A DNA stretch of 64,000 nt, taken from NCBI GenBank assembly GCA_030295235.1, contig AP026140.1, positions 372,001-436,000 of the forward strand, read 5' to 3'. The notes below the pieces were generated by a model that saw only the letters and a list, made by a program, of their open reading frames with translations, was not told the DNA's origin and ran no database searches. Positions 53,740 to 63,441 of this stretch are shown here, piece by piece. This stretch comes from Fistulifera solaris. Its lineage: Eukaryota > Bacillariophyta > Bacillariophyceae > Naviculales > Stauroneidaceae. Within the stretch, counting starts at the first letter, position 1, and each line of letters starts with the position of its first letter. A program made the translations under genes and the position numbers.

Positions 53740-55329
53740 ATGACTCGTTCTCCTCCGACCGAACAAGGCCTATTCGTCAATTCTTCCGATCCTGCTGTCC
53801 ACCATGAAGGGTCTTCTTTGATAGGAACAATATTTAACTTTACGAATTGCATCGTTGGCGCTGGAATGATCGGATTGGGCGGCGCAGTCGCCGTGTCGGG
53901 AGGATTAATTTCGGTCGTCACGATTGCCTTTTTTGCCGTTTTGACCAAGATTTCCCTGGATTTGGTCATTGAGCTCTCGGTACAAACGGGTCATTCTTCG
54001 TACGAAGAACTTGGCAAGGCGGCATTCGGACGGATGGGTCGCTTCATGGTCGTGTCGGCTAAATTTTGCTATTCTGCGGGCTGTCTGATTGCTTATATTG
54101 TGGTAATCAAAGACAATTTGGGGTCGGCCATTCGTGCCTTGATCAAACATCACTTTTCAGCGGGGCTCTTTACATCTACCGATGCTTTGTTGGGCGTAGG
54201 GTCGCTCTCTGGATTTTTTCATTGGTTGGTGCACAGTGACTTTTGGCTGACATGGATGGTCAGTACTTTGGTGATACTTCCTCTCTGTCTCTTGCGAGAC
54301 ATGACGCCCTTATCCAACCTGAGCATGTTAAGTGTGATTTGCTCCATCACGATTGTGGGCATCGTCATGTCCCTCTACTTCACCAATCCCAACCAAGAAA
54401 TTCGTCACTCGGGAGGTTCTCTCTATGACAACTGGCTCCAGGTACGATGGGGGTATCTGGAAAGTTTAGGGACGTTCGTTTTTACTTTCGTTTCACAACA
54501 CACGGTACATTTGACGTTCAGATCGTTAAAACCGGAACTGCGAACGGTATCGAACTGGAAGAAGGTCTCGTCCGTCGCTCTATTTTTAGCGGCTTCGGTT
54601 TCTTTGCTGGTGGCTGTCTTTGTTTATATATCTTTCTGGCAAGAAGCTGAAAGTGATATATTTGCAATTTACCCCTCAATACCCGTTACAAATATGGCGA
54701 GGCTATTGCTTTGTATAACAATGCTCTTGACCTTTCCGCTACCCTTCTTTACATGTCGCGAACTGCTTATTTTGACCTTCTTTCCTGCAAACTTGTGCGC
54801 TCTTTCGGAGGTAATATCCGAGAGGGATGATGAAAGTGTTGAACAAGCTACCGATCATGATGGATTATCGAGCTTGCAAGAGCCGCTTTTGGGAGAAAGA
54901 CGGGACGTGGAAAACAATACTTCTATTGTTTCTCTCTCTTCGGCCAGCGACGAAGCTGTTGGTATATCTGAAAGCTTGATGGACATTAGCAGCGTTCTCT
55001 CTGCACATGCTGCTTACGTGATCAATGAATGCTTACTTCCCGACAATGATCGGCAGCTGAAATTGCCTTATCACGTGGCATTGACCTGCAAATTGTGGTT
55101 TGTGGTGACCGGTTTCGCTGTTGCTGCTCCGAATTTAGGCGATGTATTGAATCTGGTGGGCTGTGCATCGGGCACAATCATTGCTTTCATCCTTCCCGCT
55201 TGTCTGAGTTTCCGATTAAAGGGCTTTTCTTTGATGGCTTTGATGATATTAGTAGTGGGAGGAATCGTCGGTGTATTTGGGACGTTTTTTAGCGTGAAGC
55301 GATTGTACATAGACATTTCCAGACTCTGA
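53740..55329 (+). CDS. amino acid/auxin-permease family transporter (SLC38/AVT-like)
   Basis: 529 residues, intact. The N-terminus after a short cytosolic stretch has the family start SLIGTIFNFTNCIVGAGMIG then LGGAVAVSGG, a broken TM1 helix typical of the APC superfamily. About 11 hydrophobic segments follow, e.g. FMVVSAKFCYSAGCLIAYIV, SVICSITIVGIVMSLYF, VALFLAASVSLLVAVFVYIS, LLLCITMLLTFPLPFFTCRE and NLVGCASGTIIAFILPACLS. A long hydrophilic loop between the TM8 and TM9 regions is rich in Ser/Asp (SSLQEPLLGERRDVENN). It probably moves neutral amino acids across vacuolar or plasma membrane by H+ or Na+ coupling; the direction cannot be told. Confidence 0.88.
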   Translation: MTRSPPTEQGLFVNSSDPAVHHEGSSLIGTIFNFTNCIVGAGMIGLGGAVAVSGGLISVVTIAFFAVLTKISLDLVIELSVQTGHSSYEELGKAAFGRMGRFMVVSAKFCYSAGCLIAYIVVIKDNLGSAIRALIKHHFSAGLFTSTDALLGVGSLSGFFHWLVHSDFWLTWMVSTLVILPLCLLRDMTPLSNLSMLSVICSITIVGIVMSLYFTNPNQEIRHSGGSLYDNWLQVRWGYLESLGTFVFTFVSQHTVHLTFRSLKPELRTVSNWKKVSSVALFLAASVSLLVAVFVYISFWQEAESDIFAIYPSIPVTNMARLLLCITMLLTFPLPFFTCRELLILTFFPANLCALSEVISERDDESVEQATDHDGLSSLQEPLLGERRDVENNTSIVSLSSASDEAVGISESLMDISSVLSAHAAYVINECLLPDNDRQLKLPYHVALTCKLWFVVTGFAVAAPNLGDVLNLVGCASGTIIAFILPACLSFRLKGFSLMALMILVVGGIVGVFGTFFSVKRLYIDISRL

Positions 55330-55616
55330 GCAACGAGGAAAGAGAGACTTCCGAACAAAATGATTTGGCACTTAGACTACCCTTGTTGACGGTTTGGCGA
55401 AAGTTAATAATTGAAAACATAGCGCATCTAGTTTCGACCGGTACTGATCCTACATGTCAATCCACAATCGAATACCGATAAGATTCGATATTAATTTTGA
55501 CTCGTGTCTGCACTTCTGTGACCGTTTTGGATCGGTTTCTTTCAGCAGTTTTCTCGAAGCGGCTAATGCCAATGACCACGAATCAGCATACCAAGTATCA
55601 TTATAACTCATAAAAA

Positions 55617-56297
55617 ATGAAAAGCATGTTCCAACGATTTGCCCCGATTCCGACGGTCCAAGACTACGATTACGTTCACCATTTGGCTGGGCCGTTGTTC
55701 TCCGATCAAATCACTCCCTCTTCTCAGCCGGGACAAGTCCATCATCTCAGAATGAAAGAACAATTGTGGACACGCTGGAGCAACGACATGTACGGCATTC
55801 GCTATGCAGATGGAACTGTTTTTGCTGCAGACATAAAAGGGCAAACATTCACATTTCGTGATCGTATGGTCCTGCGCGACACAAAAGAAGAAGTGATCGG
55901 GGTCATGGTAAAAGTGATGTCTCGAACGCAGCAAACAATCAAGATTTACGGTTTACGTCCTTTCACAGCGGGTCAAATTTCCAGCGAACAAAGGTACAAA
56001 AGTAGTGCTCTCTACCTGTGGGCGGAAGTAACGGAACTATTGACGTCCTTCCAGTACGTCATGACGATGGCAGATGGTACGGAATATGTGGCCGATCCGG
56101 TGGGTGGATTTGTAGGTTCACAGAACATGCGCTTAACGCGCAACGGGAAGGTGTGCGCTGCTTTGAGACAGATCAATTGGGCCGCGGACTTTGAAGGAAA
56201 GACATGGGATGTCACTGTTGATCCTGGAGTGGATCCTTGTTTGATATGCTGCTTCATTGTTGTGATAGACGAAATGAACGAGAACCGCAGAAAGTAA
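55617..56297 (+). CDS. LOR/scramblase-fold protein (LURP-one-related), copy 1
   Basis: 226 residues, intact. Beta-strand-rich throughout: RMKEQLWTRWSNDMYGIRYA, FAADIKGQTFTFRDRMVLRD, VIGVMVKVMSRTQQTIKIYG, YVADPVGGFVGSQNMRLTRN, then KTWDVTVDPGVDPCLICCFI as the C-terminal hydrophobic helix. This is the 12-stranded barrel with a central helix of the LURP-one/Tubby-C/scramblase superfamily. The function of diatom members is unknown; membrane-lipid binding is conceivable. A paralog follows at 56688. Confidence 0.7.
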   Translation: MKSMFQRFAPIPTVQDYDYVHHLAGPLFSDQITPSSQPGQVHHLRMKEQLWTRWSNDMYGIRYADGTVFAADIKGQTFTFRDRMVLRDTKEEVIGVMVKVMSRTQQTIKIYGLRPFTAGQISSEQRYKSSALYLWAEVTELLTSFQYVMTMADGTEYVADPVGGFVGSQNMRLTRNGKVCAALRQINWAADFEGKTWDVTVDPGVDPCLICCFIVVIDEMNENRRK

Positions 56298-56687
56298 TGG
56301 AAGATGGCGGGCTTATTCGAACTTTACAAAGCACTTTTTCAACAGATCATACGAACATCTACTTTTTTAAAAAATCGTCATTTGTCCATTTATATTTTGA
56401 ATTTCATGATATATAAGAAAGAAAAAGCCTGCTACAAGTGCGTTTGTTTTTTATTTTGAAATAAAATTAAGGACAATAACCTTGACAGGTATCGATAAGA
56501 CACTCTAGGAGTCATTCGTGCCTTTGTCGAGCGCACGTTTCAACTTACTTGTTTCAACCTTCCTTCCGAATGTTTCGCCAAAACGAAAAGATGCACGCCA
56601 TCGTCGTCGCCCATCGCATATGTAAGCAGTATCATTTTATATTCTTTTCGTCACAAGAAAGAGCATAGCTTCTACAAACCAAAACAA
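56298..56687. other. spacer between the two LOR-fold paralogs
   Basis: 390 bp, AT-rich, no gene seen. Holds the 3' UTR of copy 1 and the promoter of copy 2. Confidence 0.4.
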
Positions 56688-57358
56688 ATGTTCCAACATT
56701 CCACTCCGATTCCTAAGGCGCAAGACTTTGACTATGTACACCAGGTGACTGGACCGATTTTCACGGATGAAGTAATGCCTTCGTCTCAGCCACGACAAAT
56801 TTATCGTCTTAAAATGAAAGAAAAGCTGTGGACGAGCTGGAGTCGCGATTCCTACGGTATTCGATACACGGATGGCACTCCTTTCGGGGTCGACATTCAG
56901 GGACATGCCTTCACGCTGCGTGATCGCATTGTGCTGCGCGATTCGAAAGGGGCTGTGATAGGAGTCATGTTACGAATGTTCTTTCGCTTACAAGAAACTT
57001 TCAAAATCTACGGTTTCCGGCCGTTCAAGGAAGGTCAAGCTCCAAGTGATCAAGCCTACGAAGGCAAATCTCTTTATTCATGGGCCGAAGTAGTGGAAAA
57101 GTTCATGTCGGTACAGCGCATCATGACCATGGCCGATGGCACAAGATACGTGGCCGATCAAGTGGGTGGCTTTTAGGACCTCAACATCTGCGACTCACTT
57201 ACAATGGTAAGGTCTGCGTTAGTGCGAAACAGTTGAATTGGGCCGCAGACTTTGCAGGCAAGTCATGGGACATTACGATCGGTCCTGGAGTGGACCCTTG
57301 TTTGATCTGCTGCTTCATTGCTGTCATCGACGAAATGAAAGAAAATCGCAATGACTAA
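56688..57358 (+). CDS. LOR/scramblase-fold protein, copy 2, frame break
   Basis: Tandem paralog of 55617-56297, aligning over its whole length (KMKEKLWTSWSRDSYGIRYT, AFTLRDRIVLRD, FKIYGFRPFKEGQAPSDQAY). The frame stops at YVADQVGGF. One added base in T4 57171-57174 gives GGFLGPQHLRLTYNGKVCVS and WAADFAGKSWDITIGPGVDP then CLICCFIAVIDEMKEN, exactly as in copy 1. Confidence 0.72.
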
Positions 57359-57755
57359 ATGTATAAGGCGCGCACTCATCTTGTATCTACGCTCAAGATT
57401 TTGACAGCTGCTCTACCGTATCCCGTGTGTCTTATAATCTACCTTGTCCAGGCTTTTTAAGGAAAATACGTTGATTTTATGAACCTAGGCATGTCCAACA
57501 TCATGTAAATGCATGTATTGATCCTTGTTGTTAACTTGTTGGATTGAAGCAACCTCCACGATCAACGTAGCATATTAGGCTTGAGCTCGCATAGACGTTT
57601 ATTGCATACGACACACGAACGATAAATCCAGTCCCGCGACGCTCATCACAATAAATCACAATGATGAAACTCGAGATTATTGATGATGAAAGATGAGACG
57701 ATACGGCATGTCATTCTCTGTCAATGACAACTATTTCAGTTATTGCTTCATTTAA
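57359..57755. other. intergenic, nothing recognised
   Basis: 397 bp between two plus-strand genes, with one ATCACAATAAATCACAATGA near-repeat at 57645-57664. Confidence 0.4.
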
Positions 57756-58962
57756 ATGAGTGTCGCACACCGCAGTATAGCCCGACTGCCTCTGGAGATC
57801 TTTGAACGCCTTAGCGACGATAGTAATGTTTCCGCAATCGATCTGCGGGCCGCCATTTCCAAGCAACTGAAAAATGTCGCTAGAAAGAAATCCTTTCGAA
57901 CCGTTTACGTCAAAGTACTCACAGTTGGACCCATGCTACAGTTGTCGGTTACTTCTTTGATGCGAGCACTCGATCCTCTTTTGACGTATCAGGAATGCAT
58001 CGAATTTCGACGACGTGTAGCGGAAGCATGTTCTCCGCAACCGGTCACCGCACTCCATCTTCTGCAAAATGTTAGTCCCCACACAAGGGTGCTTTCGACG
58101 GGACTTTTCCCGCTCGATACAAGCTTGTTGGGCGGTATTCGCGTCGGAACTCTCACGGAATTGGTAGGGTCGGCGGGTTCGGGAAAGACACAACTAGCGA
58201 TGCAAATGATCGTTCAAGCGGCAGCGAAACGACAAGGAACTATTTTTATTGATACGGAACAGAAATTAAGTTTGCCGCGATTGCAGGATATCGCATTGGG
58301 AAAAGTTCGCCGCTGGCGCGGCACTGTTGTTGCATAACGATAGCTCAGTGCAACCTTCGGTACAAGACCTCACAACGGACTACTATGTCGATCCGAAATT
58401 AGTTTTACAGAATCTATCAGTGTATTCGCCAGCCAGTATGGATGATCTCACAAGCGTTTTATCCTCCATGGAAGAAGAAATTCTTAAACGCAACGAAGAA
58501 GCGGAAAAGAATCCCGATCAAAAGTTCCCGGTACGATTCGTTGTGCTGGATAGCATTGCCGCTCCGGCTCGTCGTGATTTTGCTCCAGGATCCGGTCCGC
58601 AAAGAGCCGCGGCCGTCATGTATTGCTCGCAGAAACTGAAGCAAATAGCCGATCATATGCATCTGGCGGTCTTGATCATCAATCAAGTAGGAGGCAGTTG
58701 GAATTCGGATGACAAGCAATCCGATGTCGCCACTCGGGCCGCCTTGGGGACCACTTGGCATCATTGTGTCACAACGAGAATTCAGCTAGAGACCGCGTCG
58801 AATGTACCTTCGACAGAATTGACAAATGGCGGTTTAGCAAGCAACCCACTTCGATGGGCCTCCGTGGTGAAGAGTAACATTGTGGGACACGGTTCGAAAA
58901 TTCCTTTTGCTATTGATAAGGCAGGCCTTGCAGCCAACCATGTTGTGGAAAGTGCAAACTAG
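57756..58962 (+). CDS. RAD51-paralog recombinase, RAD51B-like
   Basis: About 402 residues. The N-terminal helical domain (RLPLEIFERLSDDSNVSAID) is followed by LSTGLFPLDTSLLGGIRVGT, Walker A LVGSAGSGKTQLAMQM, FIDTEQKLSLPRLQDIA, then Walker B PVRFVVLDSIAAPARRDF. Later come HLAVLIINQVGGSWN and RAALGTTWHHCVTTRIQLET. The ALG.TWxHxVxTR motif and the SN(I/V)..G pattern point to the RAD51B/RAD51D side, most like RAD51B, which works with RAD51C in strand exchange. At A4 58301-58304 there is one base too many: removing it gives IALGKFAAGAALLLHND, while the given frame stops at 58337. A possible unspliced 33-base in-frame insert at 57909-57941 (CAAAGTAC...CTACAG) is only a guess. Confidence 0.85.
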
Positions 58963-59511
58963 CTCTTGGGATTTCCATTTTCGCTTTCGGCTCGAATCTT
59001 CAATCACTTTGTAATAACATTACCATCGATATGAATGCCCCCTGGTATTTGAGTCGTGCAACCTTTCTTGACGGAGATTTACCTATCACGTATACTCAGC
59101 AGAAGCAATACAAAGTACTCATTTATTATAGCAATGGAGGCCTTTACTAACACCTCGAATTAACCCAATGATCGGCTATTATTCCTAGAGCGATTCATCA
59201 TGGTCATCCGTATTATTTTTCCCAGAAACCAAGACTGGATTTCTGTCATGAGCTGATAAAATATTTGAAATTATCAACGGAGATGTACCTATAGCAAAAA
59301 CCGTGATAATTTCCGTTGAATTCGAACCGGCAACGAATTTTCACTCCAATGATGACCGCGGACTGCGTTGCGTTTCGCGGCTCTTCATTTTTTTATTCAT
59401 TCGCACAACAATACCCCCTTCAAGCTTCAAGGTTCGTTAAAATTACCTGGTATCGTGCGTGAGCCTCAGCTGTCGTTGGCTAAGTAGCGACAAGTGATAC
59501 GCACGAGCATC
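58963..59511. other. intergenic, nothing recognised
   Basis: 549 bp, AT-rich. A GGTTCGAATTC on the minus strand near 59320 looked like a tRNA T-loop, but no cloverleaf fits around it. Confidence 0.4.
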
Positions 59512-60403
59512 ATGAGTTCTGCGTCTTCTTGCGTGCTCGAAGACAGAAGTCAGCCATTAGTCAACAACAATCCTTCGGCACTAATAATAAATGATCGAAT
59601 TTTAACGCACTACGTCGACGTTGCGGAAAATGACAACTCGTGTCATGCTCACATAGTACGGGCCGTGGCTTACTTGGTGGGGTCGATTTTCGTCCCTCGA
59701 CAGATACTGGCGATTCTTCGGGTTTTAAAAGCCATCAGCTTGCTGTTCATTGTGCTAACAATCCTGGCCAATTTCATGTATATTCTGTTTGTTGAAGTGT
59801 TCACGAGTGATGCAGTACAAGAAATGACAGGCGGGGTGCGCGACACATTGCTGCGCCTCTTTGCGTTGCTATTATCACTGATTGCTCTGGCGATCGAGGT
59901 CGATTACACCAAAGTCGTGAAGCTGTACATCGGGCTAAAAGCCTTTATTCCGCGCGCACTTTTATATCTTTTCATCGCGATCATCACCTCGTCGCATCCT
60001 GTCGTTGCGATAAATCAGAAAAAGCATGCGAATGGTAACGACGCGAATCAAATGGATGATGCTTTTCAAGACGATTCTTACTATAAGTCCGCCAGTTCGG
60101 AGATACCATCCAGTGCCGTGGCCTTTCAGATGGTGACATCTTTTGTGCTGTAAGTCACTTTTACAATCACGCTCGTTATTTTTGATATCAAACTAATCAT
60201 GCTTTCTTGTTGGTCAAAGTGGTGGCTGTGGGTTTGGATATTTAGCTTGCGGAATGCTATGTTTTGATCGTTTTACGGCACTGGCTTTCATCTCGACCAA
60301 AGATCCACGCGTGACGACAGCGATCCCGCCGACAATGATGGACAGCGGAAGTTCTCTGGACGAAGAGCAACTAAGCGATTTGTCGGAGGGTGTATATTCC
60401 TAG
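59512..60403 (+). CDS. multi-pass membrane protein, possibly TVP15-like, function unknown
   Basis: Exons 59512-60149 and 60220-60403; the 70-bp intron (CT/GTAAGT ... TCAAAG/T) restores Leu across the junction. About 273 residues. Hydrophobic segments: ILRVLKAISLLFIVLTILAN with FMYILFVEVF, TLLRLFALLLSLIALAIEV, IPRALLYLFIAIITSSHPVV, and after a hydrophilic linker GGCGFGYLACGMLCFD. The layout recalls COPI-associated TVP15-type Golgi proteins, but no motif proves it. The C-terminus is acidic. Confidence 0.6.
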
Positions 60404-61112
60404 TCCGTGCCGTGCAATGCACGAAGGCTTGTTTCTGATTTGTATAAAAAGACATTATAAGTGCGTAGGCCGGCTTTATCTTTCTCTAAAAGAAGCGTTT
60501 CACTCGAGATTCTTTATTGCTTCGTCTCTCAAGTGCTCTCCTTCTTAGATCGCAAAATGCTCGACGACCTCAGCCAGTGCGTTTTATTTTATTTATAGTC
60601 AATAGTCAATACCTGGTACCTGGTACATGTACTGTACCTGGTACTGTAAGCGACAAAGAATGAATGAATTGGTCCATCGTAACCACGACTGCATTTCAGT
60701 CATGAATCATGATTCGTCCTAGGTCCTAGCCGCACTATGCTATTCATCCTCGTTCGTTCACAGCGATTGGTAGAATTGCAAATTGAAATCACACAGCATG
60801 TAACTACCACCATCAGCATTTACAATTATGTAATCCTTCAGTCCTCCTCTCGAAAACGTATGCGGATCGTTGTTGTCTCATTTTACTATAGGAAAGAGTG
60901 TTGGTTTACGGGGGTTAAACTTCTACTTTGTAGCATACTGTGGCTTATAGCTCATATCTTCCGAACCCATAACCCTAAACGGGATCTTTACGCCACACTT
61001 ATTGCTTACTCCTATGCGACAAGCGACAACCCCAAAAAAATGAGACGACGAGATACCTGCTGGTACCAATAATGGTGATGCTTTTTAGACCGTTCTTAGT
61101 GGCTTAGAACCT
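60404..61112. other. intergenic with short tandem variants
   Basis: 709 bp. ACCTGGTACCTGGTACATGT and TACCTGGTACTG repeats lie near 60611-60646. No gene recognised; an open frame at 60737 has no family resemblance. Confidence 0.45.
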
Positions 61113-62329
61113 ATGATGCACCGAAAACTGACAATTCTTCTCGGCGGCGTGCGCATGTTCGCGAACGGGTTTCAACGCCCGTTTCTTTCGCAAAGCACAA
61201 GCCACGTGCGGCTGCAGAGTCGGCCCCTCATTCACTCATTCGCCGAAAAAGCGACCTATTTAGTAGTTGGTGATGGTGACTTATCGTACAGTGCTCAGCT
61301 CTCCACCGAACTTGACAAAGAAAAGATACAATTAATTGCTTCTGTTTTAGAGGATCAAGAGACTCACCATTCCGTGTATCGATGCTCGCAGTTCAACTCC
61401 GAGATCATCTTGAAGGCGAAACAGTCTATACGGTTTGGGGTGGATGCTACGCGTCTTTCCTCGCATTTTCCCGAGCAACATTTTGATCGCATTATATTTA
61501 ACTTTCCACATTGGAGAGGGAAATCCAACAATCGTTACAACCGTCAATTACTCAACAATTTCTTAGCGTCTGCAGCGACGAAACTAAAACCGGCTGGGAA
61601 AATACATGTTGCTCTTTGTCAAGGACAAGGTGGGACCGAATCCAAGAGCTCGACGGAATGGAACGCCAGTTGGTATGTGGCAGCTTTTGCCGTCGAACAC
61701 GGTCTACTTTTGCGTCAGCTTTTACCCTTCCAAAGCCAATACAATCGGAGCTCTCATCGAGGTGTCGATAGACCTTTCAGTATGAGTGAAAATCCGCTGC
61801 TCTATGTGTTTGGCTTGCCGAATGGAGAGGCAATCGATGAGAGTTTGCAAATAGCGTTTCGACATGAATTGCGTATGGAACTACAAGGCGACGACTTTTT
61901 TCGAAATCTTTCTTTTCGAGAGAAGATCTAGAAATTGGCGACGTTATTCCCAAATTGGTTCAGGAAGTTGTCAGCGAGTACTCTGGCATAGAAGCAGAAG
62001 TCCCGTTGAGAGAGACTTACGTGACCAAAAAGCTAGCAAAAGACCAAATTGTGTTTCTTGTTGTATACAAGGGTGCTACAAGCCCGCTGACCCGTCGTGT
62101 GGCCGATGAAATTCGATGTCGCTTGGAAGCGCTTGCAGTAGAACGAATAGGACTCCGTTTAGCCAAGGCGGGAAGAATGGTTTCGAAACCTTTTCCGTAT
62201 CCACTTCTGGATTGCTTAGTGGAGGAATTTTTCAGTCGAAGGAAACTGCATGACGTCGATGCGAACGGGTTGGAAACGCACGCCAACTTGATCTTGCCTG
62301 ACGTTCAGAGGAGCACACTGGTCAATTGA
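61113..62329 (+). CDS. FDXACB1-like fusion: BMT5-type rRNA uridine methyltransferase + anticodon-binding FDX domain
   Basis: About 405 residues. The Rossmann-like first part is the 25S rRNA (uridine-N3) methyltransferase BMT5/DUF2431 type: TYLVVGDGDLSYSAQLSTEL, FGVDATRLSSHF, HFDRIIFNFPHWRGKSN, NFLASAATKLKPAGKIHVAL and VDRPFSMSENPLLYVFG. The second part is a ferredoxin-fold anticodon-binding (FDX-ACB) domain of PheRS type (VIPKLVQEVVSEYSGIEAEV ... DEIRCRLEALAVERIGLRLA). The order matches animal FDXACB1. The first frame stops at 61931. One added base in T6 61896-61901 or T4 61913-61916 leads into REDLEIGDVIPKLVQEVV without loss. The N-terminus is basic (RMFANGFQRPFLSQSTSHVR), which suggests organelle import. 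Confidence 0.82.
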
Positions 62330-62406
62330 AATTTCAATAGCTATAGTCTTACATAACTTTACAATGCATAGAATTGCTGAAAACAAGCATGTCATCTCAT
62401 TTTTTA

Positions 62407-63441
62407 TTAACAAAAGGAGACACGATAGGCTTCCAGCCTCTCTATGACTTCAGCATCCAAGTATGCCTCCATGGCTTCAATGGGCGGTGGAGAATGGATG
62501 GTAGCCGGACCCGTAAGAACGCCAATCTTCTCGGCGGTCATCGGATCCAGACATCGGTGCACTAGTTTCCACACCCACTCAAAGGATGGAGGCATTGGGT
62601 ACACATAGCACTTTGCCAAGCGTTCTGGAAATAGCGATAGCAGTAGCGAAGAGGTGGATTGAATGAATGGCAGAAGCTGCGCTCCATTGGGATTCCGCCA
62701 ACCGAGGCCTCCCCGGACATCAATCAAAACAGTCATGCACTCCAGCGAGTTGGGATCCATTTTCCGATCCATATACAGAGCACTTGCTAAGGCATAGGTA
62801 CGCAAGCTAATCAGCCGGTCATCCATTCGCCCCGGAATAATATGAATAATGCGATTCCCCTCCTGATCCCTCATGGGCTCTCCGTTCTTCATAGTGTGAG
62901 TCGTCCCCATTTGAGGGACTTGTACCACATCCACGGTTTCTCCGCACGATTTCGCGGCGACGGCCACGGCAATTCTCCAATCGTCAATGTCTTGGTTGCC
63001 CGTGAGTGTCACGGAGGATCGAATCTCCCATTCCAACGTTTTGTGCTTGGTTTTCCACTCCAGGTATTGTTGTAAATTATGAATCGCAGAGCGGAGGTCG
63101 CCCTTGGTACCGATATAAAACCGTTGTCGTTCCTGCGGCGTTGCCGAAGGAACTTTGACATCCCAGAGTGGATCATTCAGAGGCTGATTGACTTCGGATG
63201 CATCCGATAAGGATGAATCATACGATAGATCATCCGAAAGAATACTCAGTACAGTCCCTGTCGAGTCGTGGAGACCTGCAAAAGACGAGCTAGTCTTGCG
63301 ACGCGGTTGTCTTCTGTACCACCAGAATACGATGAACGCGGCTACGAGATAGGAAGTATCGAAGTACTTCGCCGACGCCCATACCGTTGATGCGACCCAT
63401 CGAGTCACTTCCAGCAGCAACATACCCAGTTGATGGATCAT
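62407..63441 (-). CDS. CRAL-TRIO (SEC14-like) lipid-transfer domain protein, membrane anchored
   Basis: 344 residues, intact; start at ATG 63441. An N-terminal hydrophobic segment (YLVAAFIVFWWY) is followed by the basic RRQPRRK, then an acidic Ser/Asp stretch. The CRAL-TRIO core spans about residues 160-340: GNRIIHIIPGRMDDRLISLR, ALASALYMDRKMDPNSLECM, TVLIDVRGGLGWRNPNGAQL, LPFIQSTSSLLLSLFPERLA and KCYVYPMPPSFEWVWKLVHR with CLDPMTAEKIGVLTG. These proteins bind small lipids such as phosphatidylinositol or tocopherol; the ligand is not predictable. Confidence 0.85.
   Translation of the reverse strand: MIHQLGMLLLEVTRWVASTVWASAKYFDTSYLVAAFIVFWWYRRQPRRKTSSSFAGLHDSTGTVLSILSDDLSYDSSLSDASEVNQPLNDPLWDVKVPSATPQERQRFYIGTKGDLRSAIHNLQQYLEWKTKHKTLEWEIRSSVTLTGNQDIDDWRIAVAVAAKSCGETVDVVQVPQMGTTHTMKNGEPMRDQEGNRIIHIIPGRMDDRLISLRTYALASALYMDRKMDPNSLECMTVLIDVRGGLGWRNPNGAQLLPFIQSTSSLLLSLFPERLAKCYVYPMPPSFEWVWKLVHRCLDPMTAEKIGVLTGPATIHSPPPIEAMEAYLDAEVIERLEAYRVSFC

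Noticed and set aside
59280-59350. Possible tRNA on the minus strand (GGTTCGAATTC T-loop-like)
   Set aside because: No D-arm, anticodon arm or paired acceptor stem fits within about 75 bases.
3271-61916. Programmed ribosomal frameshifting as the cause of all frame breaks
   Set aside because: The runs differ in base and sequence context, lack a shared slippery heptamer, need both +1 and -1 corrections and affect house-keeping genes; homopolymer consensus errors explain them more simply.
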